From Undibacterium hunanense (lineage in GTDB: Bacteria > Pseudomonadota > Gammaproteobacteria > Burkholderiales > Burkholderiaceae_D), in the NCBI RefSeq assembly GCF_014284335.1, contig NZ_JACOGF010000006.1, positions 248,001 through 312,000 of the forward strand: DNA of 64,000 nucleotides. The letters are read 5' to 3'. The position numbers and the translations under genes are program-made. Under the pieces are notes generated by a model. It worked only from the letters and a program-made list of their open reading frames with translations. It was not told the origin of the DNA and made no database searches. Position 1 is the first letter of the stretch; each line of letters starts with the position of its first letter. Shown here piece after piece: positions 1 through 7,469 of the stretch.

Positions 1-58
1 ACGATTGTTTTCAGCTAAAAACATGCAAAAATAATATATGCTAAACGATAATTTTAAT

Positions 59-78
59 TAGCCACACCGCGTTGGCTA
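59..78 (-). terminator. Weak hairpin after the radical SAM operon
   Basis: A perfect 6-bp inverted repeat (TAGCCA at 59-64, TGGCTA at 73-78) lies about 50 bases beyond the stop of the last operon gene. Read on the minus strand, an AT-rich run (ATTAAAATT) follows it. It could be a weak intrinsic terminator, but there is no clean U-tract. Confidence 0.3.
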
Positions 79-129
79 CCTTGCTGTACCGCCCTCAGCC
101 AAATCAGCCAAACCAGCCAATGGAGGTTT

Positions 130-999
130 CTAGCCGTTGCTTAAATACGACACTGGAATTCTTTCCAGCAAGCCGCTGCCATACACCTCATGTGATTTCA
201 TATCGTCAAGATGGATGTAACCGATATGACAGTGGCAAGTCGCTTTGGTACAGGCTTCCTTCTTGAGCATACTGGCCAGCGGATCGGTAAAAATATTACC
301 TTTCCTGGTCTTGATGAAATGGCAGCGGAACAGGTCGCCATTGCCTTCTATGGACACCACCTCATCCCCCGCCTTGCAGGCTTTGCCCATGCTTTCATAC
401 CAGGGCAGGTTCAGCCTGAACAGTTGGTCAATATTTTCCAGGAAGGCGATTTCTGCCTCGCTGTAGTAATCAGCTTCACGTTTGTAGGCATTGATCCACA
501 TATAAATATCCTGTGGCAGACGCTGGCGCAAGGCCGTGATGTGCGGGAAGTGCTGCTTCAACCCCACCACGCCGACACTGTGACGGATATGCATGGCGCT
601 GAGCGCATTCGATTTATCGACAAATTTATCTTCGCTGACAAAATCAGGATGATAGGTGGTCCACAAAGCCGTGGTCTGTGGATTGCAACGTGACAGCCAT
701 TGCGGGTTCCAGGCCAGATTGGTCTGTGCCGCCACCTTACGCACATGGGGCAGATGCGACAGATGTATCACCGCTTCCTGATACCATTTACGCACCAGGG
801 CTTCACCATAAGGCGTAATGAAAATTTCCATGGGATAGTCAGCACTGCTGTTGTGCTCTACCCAGGCGACAAATCTATCCAGGTCCTTTTTATCCAGCAC
901 CTGCATTTCCCTGCTGTTCTTTTCCTTGGCAAAGGGGCAGTATTCACAACTATAGTTGCAATCGGTCAGGTGTCCGCGATAAATCACTTTCAGGCTCAT
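130..999 (-). CDS. STM4011-like radical SAM protein with SPASM-like C-terminus
   Basis: This 289-residue radical SAM enzyme carries the [4Fe-4S]/SAM motif CX3CX2C at C14, C18 and C21. The C-terminal third has further cysteines: C208-X12-G221-X4-C226, which fits the first half of a SPASM auxiliary-cluster motif, then C250, C255 and C257. It may therefore bind a second iron-sulfur cluster, as peptide-modifying radical SAM enzymes do. From memory it resembles the family named after Salmonella STM4011; the substrate is unknown. It is the last gene of a six-gene minus-strand operon. Its ATG overlaps the stop of the preceding gene by 4 bases, so the two are probably translationally coupled. The family assignment is from recall and the function is inferred only as radical chemistry. 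Confidence 0.85.
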   Translation of the reverse strand: MSLKVIYRGHLTDCNYSCEYCPFAKEKNSREMQVLDKKDLDRFVAWVEHNSSADYPMEIFITPYGEALVRKWYQEAVIHLSHLPHVRKVAAQTNLAWNPQWLSRCNPQTTALWTTYHPDFVSEDKFVDKSNALSAMHIRHSVGVVGLKQHFPHITALRQRLPQDIYMWINAYKREADYYSEAEIAFLENIDQLFRLNLPWYESMGKACKAGDEVVSIEGNGDLFRCHFIKTRKGNIFTDPLASMLKKEACTKATCHCHIGYIHLDDMKSHEVYGSGLLERIPVSYLSNG

Positions 1000-2336
1000 C
1001 TTGGTACATACTCCTGCATCTTGTTCCTGACCGCTGGCGAAATAAACCAGTGACCGATGAGGTCAGAATACGCCATGCCATCACCATGCAACTGCAGGCG
1101 TCCCGCCGTCTCTTGCGCCAACCCCATTTCCACAAGGGTCGATAATTCAGGAAAATCGCTATGTGCCGAAGTGCTAAACAGCGACTGATAATGCGCAGCA
1201 TCCAACCCTTCAAACTTCAACAGCGACTTGATCAGGTAACGTCGCTTTCTGTCATCTTCAGACAGGCGAATGCCATAACTTGCCGTCATAAAATCGGGGC
1301 GTTCTTTTGCCACATAGTCATTGATGATGGCTGCCACGTTCGGCTTGGATACCGCATATTCTGTCGAATAATGTACGTCTGTCGTATAAGAGCGGGCATT
1401 GGTACCCAGCCCTATCATGCCGTCTTCCTGGCAGGAATATTCCGAGCTTTCACGCAAGCCGGCAACTGGCCTGCGAAACAGGCGCATCGAATCCTGCACA
1501 TAACCATGCGCCTGCAAAAATTCGCGTCCTATGCGATACAGTATGCTGCGCATATCTTCGGCCTGGATATTGCCGCGTTTTTTGAACAGTGTCGTCAAAG
1601 GACGTACATACAAGGGGTACAAAAATATTTCTGTCGGTTGAAATTGCACTGCTTTTTTCAATGAAGCCAGCCAGGTTTCCGGCGTCTGGCCAGGAATGCC
1701 ATAAATCAGGTCCAGATTGAAAATCGGGAATTGATAACTGTTGATTTTTTCCAGCAATGGTTCCATCACTGCCTCTGGCTGCACGCGCCCGACTGAGCGC
1801 GCTTCGGCATCGATAAAGCTTTGTATGCCTATGCTGATGCGTTGCACGCCATGCTGCGACAGGCAGGACAGTTTTTCATCATTGATGGTGTCGGGAGAAA
1901 TTTCAAATGAGCCTGGCGTATTCTTCAGATCCAGCCCGAGGGTGTTGGTATAAACAGAAAATAATTGTTCCAGCTGGCTGACCTCCAGGTGGCTGGGTGT
2001 ACCGCCACCAATCGCATACCCGGCAAAACTGAATTCACCCAGGGTATCGCGTGCCACTTCGGCTTCCAGTTGCACCTTCTTCAGATACAGGCTGACCAGG
2101 TCTTCTTGCGGATTGGAGACTGTGAACAAATTACAGAATGCGCATTTCATGCGGCAAAAAGGGATGTGCGTGTACAGGTACAGTGAACTTTTCTTTTCCG
2201 GTGCCCACAGGGTTTTCAAATCCAGCTTTTGTTCGAATGGCCGATATGCCGTCTTGTGCGGATACGAATACAGATAGCTCTGAAAGCGATTGCTTTCTTC
2301 CAGGTAGCCACGAAAGCTAATGCCGACATCCGTCAT
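996..2336 (-). CDS. STM4012-like radical SAM protein (HemN-like fold)
   Basis: This 446-residue protein belongs to the coproporphyrinogen-oxidase-like (HemN/HemW) branch of radical SAM enzymes. C61, C65 and C68 form CX3CX2C, and a GGGTPS motif at 110-115 binds SAM. The family's fourth, adjacent cysteine (CxC in HemN) is absent: L70 follows N69. It is unlikely to be the housekeeping heme enzyme because it sits inside an operon with a second radical SAM protein and other orphan families. It resembles the STM4012 family known from Salmonella. It overlaps its upstream gene (stop of the hydrolase) and its downstream gene by 4 bases each. The reaction is unknown. Confidence 0.85.
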   Translation of the reverse strand: MTDVGISFRGYLEESNRFQSYLYSYPHKTAYRPFEQKLDLKTLWAPEKKSSLYLYTHIPFCRMKCAFCNLFTVSNPQEDLVSLYLKKVQLEAEVARDTLGEFSFAGYAIGGGTPSHLEVSQLEQLFSVYTNTLGLDLKNTPGSFEISPDTINDEKLSCLSQHGVQRISIGIQSFIDAEARSVGRVQPEAVMEPLLEKINSYQFPIFNLDLIYGIPGQTPETWLASLKKAVQFQPTEIFLYPLYVRPLTTLFKKRGNIQAEDMRSILYRIGREFLQAHGYVQDSMRLFRRPVAGLRESSEYSCQEDGMIGLGTNARSYTTDVHYSTEYAVSKPNVAAIINDYVAKERPDFMTASYGIRLSEDDRKRRYLIKSLLKFEGLDAAHYQSLFSTSAHSDFPELSTLVEMGLAQETAGRLQLHGDGMAYSDLIGHWFISPAVRNKMQEYVPR

Positions 2337-3166
2337 GGCAGGCTCCCTTGCGGCAACAGAAAATCGGCATAGGGAATGGTCCAGACTTTTTCATGCCCCA
2401 GCCGGTGACCGGTATAACCATCTTCGCCATAGGTCGTACCATGATCGGAACTGAGTATCACAAATGTGTCGCCACGCTGATTCAGTGTCTGGAACAGAGG
2501 TGGCAACTGGCTATCGATATAGCGCAAAGCAGCGGCATGGCTGGTCAGCGTGTCGCCGGCAGAACCAGGTAGATAATGGCAGTTAGGTTGATGCAGTGCG
2601 GATAGATTCATAAATAAAAAAACTTTTTGTTCAAGCTTCTGTTGCAAGAGCTGCACGGCAAATTCGACCTGGTGTCTGGTTGAATCCGGATCGGTCACAC
2701 CGAATTCAGGCTGCCAGTAACTTTCCTGAAAAAGACCGGGCAACACACAGGACAGCGGATTCTGTTTCTTGAAAAACCCAACACCACCAATGCACATGGT
2801 GCGGTATCCCAAACCTGCAAAACCGGCAACAATGTCAGGTGTATCGAAAGCATAGCTGTTTTCACCCGTGGTTTCGCTGCCGGCAAACTGTAAAGAGAAT
2901 AATCTTTCATGCAAGCCGGGACGCGCTGGCGTCGGCAAAAATCCGGCAAAAAAAGCGCAGTGGGATGCATAGGTGAAAGAACCCGGCGCATGACGCTCTT
3001 CCCAGCCAGCGGGCAACAGGCTGGCAAGAAAAGGCAAACGTCCAGCTGCATGTTCAGCCTGCGCAACATCGTAACGCAGGGTATCAAAAGTGATGAAAAG
3101 GAAGTTGGCCTTGCCAACGATCTCGTTCATATTCGTCATATTCTGCATGTTATTTATATCAGGCAT
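2333..3166 (-). CDS. STM4013-like hydrolase, alkaline phosphatase/sulfatase superfamily
   Basis: This 277-residue protein has the metal-binding signature of the alkaline phosphatase/sulfatase superfamily. D28 follows an N-terminal beta strand (FLFITFDTLR), a possible nucleophile region GSFTYASH lies at 62-69, histidines occur at 192 and 197, and DHG is at 241-243 with H254 and H258 after it. There is no sulfatase CxPSR motif, so a Ser or Thr nucleophile (phosphohydrolase or phosphotransferase) is more likely than a formylglycine sulfatase. No signal peptide is visible, so it is probably cytoplasmic. It is similar to the STM4013/SEN3800 family by recall. The start overlaps the stop of the HAD gene. 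Confidence 0.8.
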   Translation of the reverse strand: MPDINNMQNMTNMNEIVGKANFLFITFDTLRYDVAQAEHAAGRLPFLASLLPAGWEERHAPGSFTYASHCAFFAGFLPTPARPGLHERLFSLQFAGSETTGENSYAFDTPDIVAGFAGLGYRTMCIGGVGFFKKQNPLSCVLPGLFQESYWQPEFGVTDPDSTRHQVEFAVQLLQQKLEQKVFLFMNLSALHQPNCHYLPGSAGDTLTSHAAALRYIDSQLPPLFQTLNQRGDTFVILSSDHGTTYGEDGYTGHRLGHEKVWTIPYADFLLPQGSLP

Positions 3167-3834
3167 GTCAATGCCTCCTCCAGTGCATAAATGCTGGTGA
3201 TTTCCCGGTCAGGCCGGGTGGGTTGCTCAAGCACTTGCACCTGCACCTTGCCAGGCTTAACGAAAACGGTTTTCAATTGCAAGGCCATTGCAGGCTGCAT
3301 GTCATTGAAGTAATCATCCCCTATCATGACAATCCCGGTATGTCTGCAAAAATCAAGGGCATGTGAGAACAGTCTGCGGTCAGGTTTCTCATAGCCGATG
3401 TCAGCAGAGATAAAGACGTGTTCAAAAAAATGACTGAGCCCCGCACTACCTAGCTTGCGGTGCTGCATGCTGGCAGAACCGTTGGAAATAATCATGAGTT
3501 GATATTGCGTTGACAGCCGCTCCAGCATATTTTCCAGCAGGCTGTCTGCTTGCACAAAATCCGGCAGTGTCAGGTGATCTGCCCACAAAGTATCTGCCGT
3601 GTATGGAAGCCCAGGATAGTTTTGCAATAGTTCCTGACAGAACTGACTGCGGTCTTTTCGCCCATGACAATCAAGCGCAAGAATGTGATCCCTTGCGCTT
3701 GCCACATCTTCGTCTGCAAACGCGTTCTGATTTCTGTCCATGAAATCCTGCAAATAGCGCAGGAAGGCAGCATCCCGGTCTATCAGGGTATTGTCGATAT
3801 CAAACAACAGGCTGGCTTTTTCAGTGTTCACCAT
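3154..3834 (-). CDS. HAD-superfamily hydrolase
   Basis: This 226-residue haloacid-dehalogenase-type phosphatase has motif I DIDNT at 12-16 (nucleophile D12, acid/base D14), a motif II region IISNGS near 113-118, a motif III lysine in EKPDRR near 150, and motif IV IGDDYFND near 171-178. The alpha-helical cap between motifs I and II is the small C1 type. It overlaps the genes on both sides by about 13 bases, so it is a full member of the operon. It is not among the families I recall from the Salmonella STM4011-4015 set, so it may be a lineage-specific addition. The likely activity is removal of phosphate from a small metabolite. Confidence 0.85.
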   Translation of the reverse strand: MVNTEKASLLFDIDNTLIDRDAAFLRYLQDFMDRNQNAFADEDVASARDHILALDCHGRKDRSQFCQELLQNYPGLPYTADTLWADHLTLPDFVQADSLLENMLERLSTQYQLMIISNGSASMQHRKLGSAGLSHFFEHVFISADIGYEKPDRRLFSHALDFCRHTGIVMIGDDYFNDMQPAMALQLKTVFVKPGKVQVQVLEQPTRPDREITSIYALEEALTCLI

Positions 3835-4963
3835 ACTGACCTGCCTGCCGTCTTAGGACAGCATTGATTTCTGCCAGATACGTGCTTTCTGCACCATGCA
3901 ACAGGTTCGGCAACAAATCGCCAAAGGCATTGGCTTCCAGCAGTACAGGTGGCCGCCCGTCCCTGGGCAATAATATGTCCAGCCCGGCATACAGGGATAG
4001 CGGGAAAGCCTGCATGCTGCTTTCTACCAGTGCATCGATCTCTGCCCAGGTCGCCGATGACAGTTCAAGCTCATCCACCGCACAACGCTGATTGCCAAGG
4101 TGCAGATTGGTCATGGGGCCACGGCTTAATCTGGCAATGGCATGACGCCGCTTGCCGGCGATACCCATGACACGCAGGTCGTAAGCACTGCCTTCATGGC
4201 TGGCCTTGGGTATCCAGCGTTCTGTCAATGCGCCTTCCGTAAACAGAAAATCCAGCACTGTCCGTATGGTGCCGCGCGCTGTGTATTTTTTTACTTTCAG
4301 GGAATTGTAAAAACGCTCGCCATCCATGTCATGCACGACTTCCACCGTAGAATAAGCCTGTTCGCGGCCATTTTTTTTATTGTATTCATAGGCCACCACA
4401 CCCGATGCCGATGAACTGGAATTCAGCTTGATGAAAAAACGGCTGGCTTGCTGCTTTTCCACGAATGCAAAAAATTCGTCATAGCAGGAAAATACGGGGC
4501 AGGCTGGTAAGGTATACGGCTGCAACAATTGCTTGCACAGGGGTTTGTTGAACATGCTGATGATATCTGTCGGGTGATTAAACCAGCTCAGCTTTCCAAC
4601 ATGCTGGTCACTCTGGGCAATCTGGACTCGCTGGGCAAGCGATGTCATCAGTTGAGAAAAACCCTGGAACCATAATCGCGGATGGTAAATCCTGCCACGC
4701 TGGTCTTCAAGCATCAGCGCATTTTCCAGACCGCCCAAGGAAAGTATTCTTTTTTCGACTTCAAAGTTTTCGCCGGGTGACTCTACCCTGACAGTGACAC
4801 CTTCCGTCGCCACCTTGTCCAGCACGCAAAGATCATTCAATACATCCAGATAAGAAATGACCAGGGCTGGCTCCAGCCCAGCTTCCTGCAATGCTTCCTG
4901 AAAAAGACGTACACGTCTGTTTTCAGGATTGCCTATCACTACAAATGAAGAAGGCTTGCGCAT
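3821..4963 (-). CDS. STM4014-like ATP-grasp protein
   Basis: This 380-residue protein has an ATP-grasp layout. K144 and K179 (FIKL) fit the two nucleotide-binding lysines, followed by a Ser/Gly loop at 182-188. D262-R264 comes later, and D329, E343 and N345 (LLEANAFGD) fit the metal-binding acidic pair and asparagine. ATP-grasp enzymes ligate a carboxylate to an amine or thiol through an acyl phosphate, so a peptide- or amide-bond-forming step is inferred. It resembles the STM4014 family. An in-frame TTG one codon upstream (4966) is possible, but the ATG at 4963 is preferred; it lies only 7 bases from the stop of the WGR gene. Confidence 0.75.
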   Translation of the reverse strand: MRKPSSFVVIGNPENRRVRLFQEALQEAGLEPALVISYLDVLNDLCVLDKVATEGVTVRVESPGENFEVEKRILSLGGLENALMLEDQRGRIYHPRLWFQGFSQLMTSLAQRVQIAQSDQHVGKLSWFNHPTDIISMFNKPLCKQLLQPYTLPACPVFSCYDEFFAFVEKQQASRFFIKLNSSSSASGVVAYEYNKKNGREQAYSTVEVVHDMDGERFYNSLKVKKYTARGTIRTVLDFLFTEGALTERWIPKASHEGSAYDLRVMGIAGKRRHAIARLSRGPMTNLHLGNQRCAVDELELSSATWAEIDALVESSMQAFPLSLYAGLDILLPRDGRPPVLLEANAFGDLLPNLLHGAESTYLAEINAVLRRQAGQYGEH

Positions 4964-4970
4964 CAAGCGA

Positions 4971-6041
4971 CTATTCCGTCACTGCCGGGTAACGCCAGTC
5001 ATCATCATCGCTGGTTTGCTGATCCGTTACATCCACCAGTACCGGCAATTGCTTGAATTCCTTCATCATTTCATTGGACAGGTAGTGGTAATGCAGGTCC
5101 AGCTTCTTCAATCCAGCGATTTTTGTGCTATCCAGCAAGGCACGTCCGCCTTCATCAGTCAGGGTACCCATGGACAGGTCCAGCGTCTCAAGTTGTTCCA
5201 GCACCGAGGCTTCTGCAATCGCAACTGCGACTTCATTGGCGATACCGCTATCAGCCAGACCAAGATATGTCAGCTTCGGAAACAAGCCCTTTTGCATCAG
5301 GGGACGCAGATCATCTATCGTCGCATCAAAACCATAATCTTCTACGCCAAGGTAAAGCAGCAGGTATTCAAGATTCGGCAAATCTGCCGTGGCGATGGTT
5401 TCAATGATTTTTTTCGGCAGACCACCACACTCTATGGTCAGGGCTTTCAGCTTGTCATGTTTCAGCGGCTGTGACGACAACTCCAGGCCCGTCGAGCCCT
5501 TGATGTGCAGACGTTCCAGCGCCGGGAAGGCTGTAAAAATAGTGGTGTAGTCCCCCTGGTTAATCCAGGAAATTTCGCATTCTTCAGAATCCATGTCGCC
5601 GACAAACAATTCTTTCAAATTGACCAGCTTGCCGTGGTTTGCCACCAGCAAACCCAGAGCATCTTGCGGTCCGTTTTCATAGGCATCTTCCCAGGCAGCG
5701 ATGACCAGCGACTCCACATCGGTGGCCTGCGTCGTTTCCAGAAAAGCCAATACTTTTTCTGACAAGGTCTTGCCGTCTTCTGCCTCGTCATAGCTGACGC
5801 CTATACGTCGTGCGACTTTCTTTGCACTGGCATCCGTCTTTTGCACATAGCCTTTTTTGGTTTTTTCGGCGATCAGCTTGTCCATTTCTTTTTGTGCTTT
5901 TTCCGCGGACTCAAAATTGCTGATTTTTTCCTGACCGGCAGTACCGATTTTTCCGTACTTCACAGTCAGCGTCGTGGCCTCGATTTCCACTTGCCAAAAT
6001 TTGTATGATTTGGAATCCTGGTATTCAAAGTAATGTTTCAT
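4971..6041 (-). CDS. STM4015-like WGR-domain and leucine-rich-repeat protein
   Basis: This 356-residue protein is the first gene of the operon. Residues 1 to about 70 form a WGR-type domain: aromatic-rich strands, then KYGKIGTAGQ in place of the classical WGR core, then a lysine-rich helix. From about residue 130 to 330 it has irregular leucine-rich repeats of the LxxLxLxx type, ending in an acidic tail. WGR domains occur in PARPs and in bacterial MolR/YehF-like proteins, and LRRs usually bind proteins. A scaffold or substrate-recognition role for the downstream enzymes is inferred. The family resembles STM4015. The ribosome binding site is weak (AAGG about 10 bases upstream). Confidence 0.8.
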   Translation of the reverse strand: MKHYFEYQDSKSYKFWQVEIEATTLTVKYGKIGTAGQEKISNFESAEKAQKEMDKLIAEKTKKGYVQKTDASAKKVARRIGVSYDEAEDGKTLSEKVLAFLETTQATDVESLVIAAWEDAYENGPQDALGLLVANHGKLVNLKELFVGDMDSEECEISWINQGDYTTIFTAFPALERLHIKGSTGLELSSQPLKHDKLKALTIECGGLPKKIIETIATADLPNLEYLLLYLGVEDYGFDATIDDLRPLMQKGLFPKLTYLGLADSGIANEVAVAIAEASVLEQLETLDLSMGTLTDEGGRALLDSTKIAGLKKLDLHYHYLSNEMMKEFKQLPVLVDVTDQQTSDDDDWRYPAVTE

Positions 6042-6082
6042 CGGATAGCGCCTTTAAATATGCGTGTGTTGGTGGAGCTGGC

Positions 6083-6112
6083 TTAATCTACGTTAGTCTG
6101 CATTAGTCTGGA
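6083..6112. repeat. Three 10-bp direct repeats upstream of the operon
   Basis: Units TTAATCTACG, TTAGTCTGCA and TTAGTCTGGA are head-to-tail and lie 42-71 bases upstream of the WGR gene start. A 10-base period puts the units on one face of the helix, as at a cooperative regulator site. Simple slippage is the alternative. Confidence 0.4.
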
Positions 6113-6343
6113 TTGCGCGTTTCAATTTCAAGCTTGGCCAATACAGAATATCTTGCTTTTAAAACCACATGGTTACCTGCTGCCCACCCCTTGTCAAGCA
6201 AGAAAATCAATTGTTACACAGTCCAGTTTCACTAGCCCTTTCACCTATGGTAAGCGTATGAAAATGCGCAAAAATTTGAACAGCCACATACGCTTGATTA
6301 GATGTACTCAAAGCATCGCCTGCAAAAATAATTGAAAAGAAAA

Positions 6344-6373
6344 TTAGGCATTCCGGGATTAAGCGTGTATATT
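6344..6373 (+). promoter_or_regulatory. Possible cold-shock gene promoter in the 6042-6530 gap
   Basis: The 489-base gap between the divergent operon and csp holds no credible gene. A candidate -10 (TATATT, 6368-6373) follows a poor -35 (TTAGGC, 6344-6349) after 18 bases. This would give a 5' leader of about 150 bases, a length typical of cold-shock mRNAs. No E. coli-type cold box was seen. Confidence 0.3.
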
Positions 6374-6530
6374 GCGGCTTGTACTTGCATCAAGTCCTTA
6401 ATTTGTTGGTCCCAATTCCGCATAGCTTTATCTCTCTGGCTGTTCTGTCTTTTCTCCACTGGTTTTATCACTTGCTTACAAGTGCCCCCTCGGGCAATGT
6501 TGCCTATGGTCTTATCAAAAGGAAAAAAAC

Positions 6531-6743
6531 ATGAGTACTCAAACAGGTATAGTTAAATGGTTCAACGACGCTAAAGGCTTCGGCTTTATTGCTCCTGATG
6601 CAGGCGGTGCAGATTTGTTCGCCCACTTCCAGGACATACAATCCAGCGGCTTCAAAAGCCTGAGCGAAAACCAGCGCGTTTCGTTCGAACGTACTGCCAG
6701 CCCTAAGGGCGACAAGGCAAGTAACATTCAAGTTCTGTCTTAA
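6531..6743 (+). CDS. Cold-shock protein, CspA family
   Basis: This 70-residue single cold-shock domain binds single-stranded RNA or DNA and melts RNA secondary structure. The RNP1 motif KGFGFI (about 15-20) and the RNP2-like LFAHF (about 29-33) are intact, and the length is normal for the family. An AAAAGGA ribosome binding site lies 8 bases before the ATG. The gene is followed by a long structured non-coding stretch that ends in a terminator, so its transcript may carry an unusually long 3' untranslated region. Confidence 0.95.
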   Translation: MSTQTGIVKWFNDAKGFGFIAPDAGGADLFAHFQDIQSSGFKSLSENQRVSFERTASPKGDKASNIQVLS

Positions 6744-6915
6744 TCAGAATTGAATGATGGGTCTTTACCGGCCCAGGAAAAAACAAGAGTCTTTGCCTGT
6801 CAGGCCAGCGGAGTGCAGTGGTATACATTCGCCCCGCTATCCTGATGGTGTAACAGTCTCCAGGTTTGTTCAGTTGCAACACTTTCTGAAGTCTGAAATT
6901 TACCGGCCAGTACCA

Positions 6916-7353
6916 CCGTGCAGATAGCACGGGTTGCTGGAACAGTCAGCAGAAAGTGAATGCGACAAACCCTTCATCTGTCAGTCTTCGTCCAGTACGA
7001 ATGATTGATGCGCAGAATGATACTTACCGGCCAGTGGCACCACGCAGATAGCATGGGTTATTGGAAAATGGTATTGTCGTTAGAGGGCGCACTGTTAATC
7101 AGTGCCCCTGTGAACAACACCGCAGAGTAATTTCAGTCTACTCCGTCGCGCCTTCATTCTCACCGGCCGGATTTGCGCTTACGTGCAAACCGGAAAATGG
7201 TGTAGTGAAGTGTTGAAGGACCTCATTCGTGGTAAACCCTGTCGTGACATGATTCATTTCACTGGCCGACAGGACAAGGCAACTCAAACCCACATTGCAC
7301 CGCGCAGATAGCACGGGTGATGCCCAGTCGATGACACCATGCAGATAGCATGG
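6916..7353 (+). repeat. Four AGATA-loop hairpin repeats
   Basis: The copies are at 6916-6932, 7040-7056, 7300-7316 and 7337-7353. Each is a 6-bp stem around the loop AGATA: CCGTGC/GCACGG, CCACGC/GCATGG, CCGCGC/GCACGG and CCATGC/GCATGG. Stems 1 and 4 are perfect and differ by a compensated G:C to A:T swap; stems 2 and 3 each have one C-A mismatch. GGT follows every copy. Copies 1 and 2 are wrapped in an outer CCAG/CTGG or CCA/TGG stem. Spacing is irregular (124, 260 and 37 bases). Confidence 0.75.
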
Positions 7354-7383
7354 GTTGTTGACGAGTTGCCTGAATGTAGAGAT

Positions 7384-7418
7384 GCCCGCCCCCGGTCAAT
7401 ACCGCAGGCGGGCTTTTT
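7384..7418 (+). terminator. Intrinsic terminator of the csp/ncRNA unit
   Basis: A perfect 7-bp stem, GCCCGCC (7384-7390) and GGCGGGC (7407-7413), is followed directly by TTTTT and further pyrimidines. Confidence 0.85.
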
Positions 7419-7469
7419 CCTTTCTGCTTTTCCTTTTTCTTTTTCTTTTACCGCACTGCTTTTACAGTA

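Larger units (their letters stand above)
6744..7418 (+). ncRNA. Structured csp 3' UTR or separate small RNA
   Basis: About 640 bases between the csp stop and a strong terminator hold no credible ORF but are rich in hairpins. These include four AGATA-loop hairpins, a GGG-c-GCACTG/CAGTGCCCC hairpin at 7085-7108, and a CCGG-TTTGC stem-loop near 7167-7193. The motif TTACCGGCC recurs at 6765, 6900 and 7024, the last two directly in front of AGATA hairpins. Paired changes between hairpins 1 and 4 suggest selection on RNA structure. Whether it is a 3' UTR, a processed RNA or an independent transcript cannot be told from sequence. Confidence 0.5.

Noticed and set aside
6153..6335. 60-codon ORF upstream of csp
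   Set aside because: No ribosome binding site, unusual composition and no domain; it falls in the divergent promoter region.
6916..7353. Four AGATA hairpins as a possible CRISPR array
   Set aside because: Spacing is irregular (124, 260 and 37 bases), the repeats are only about 17 bases, and no cas genes are near.
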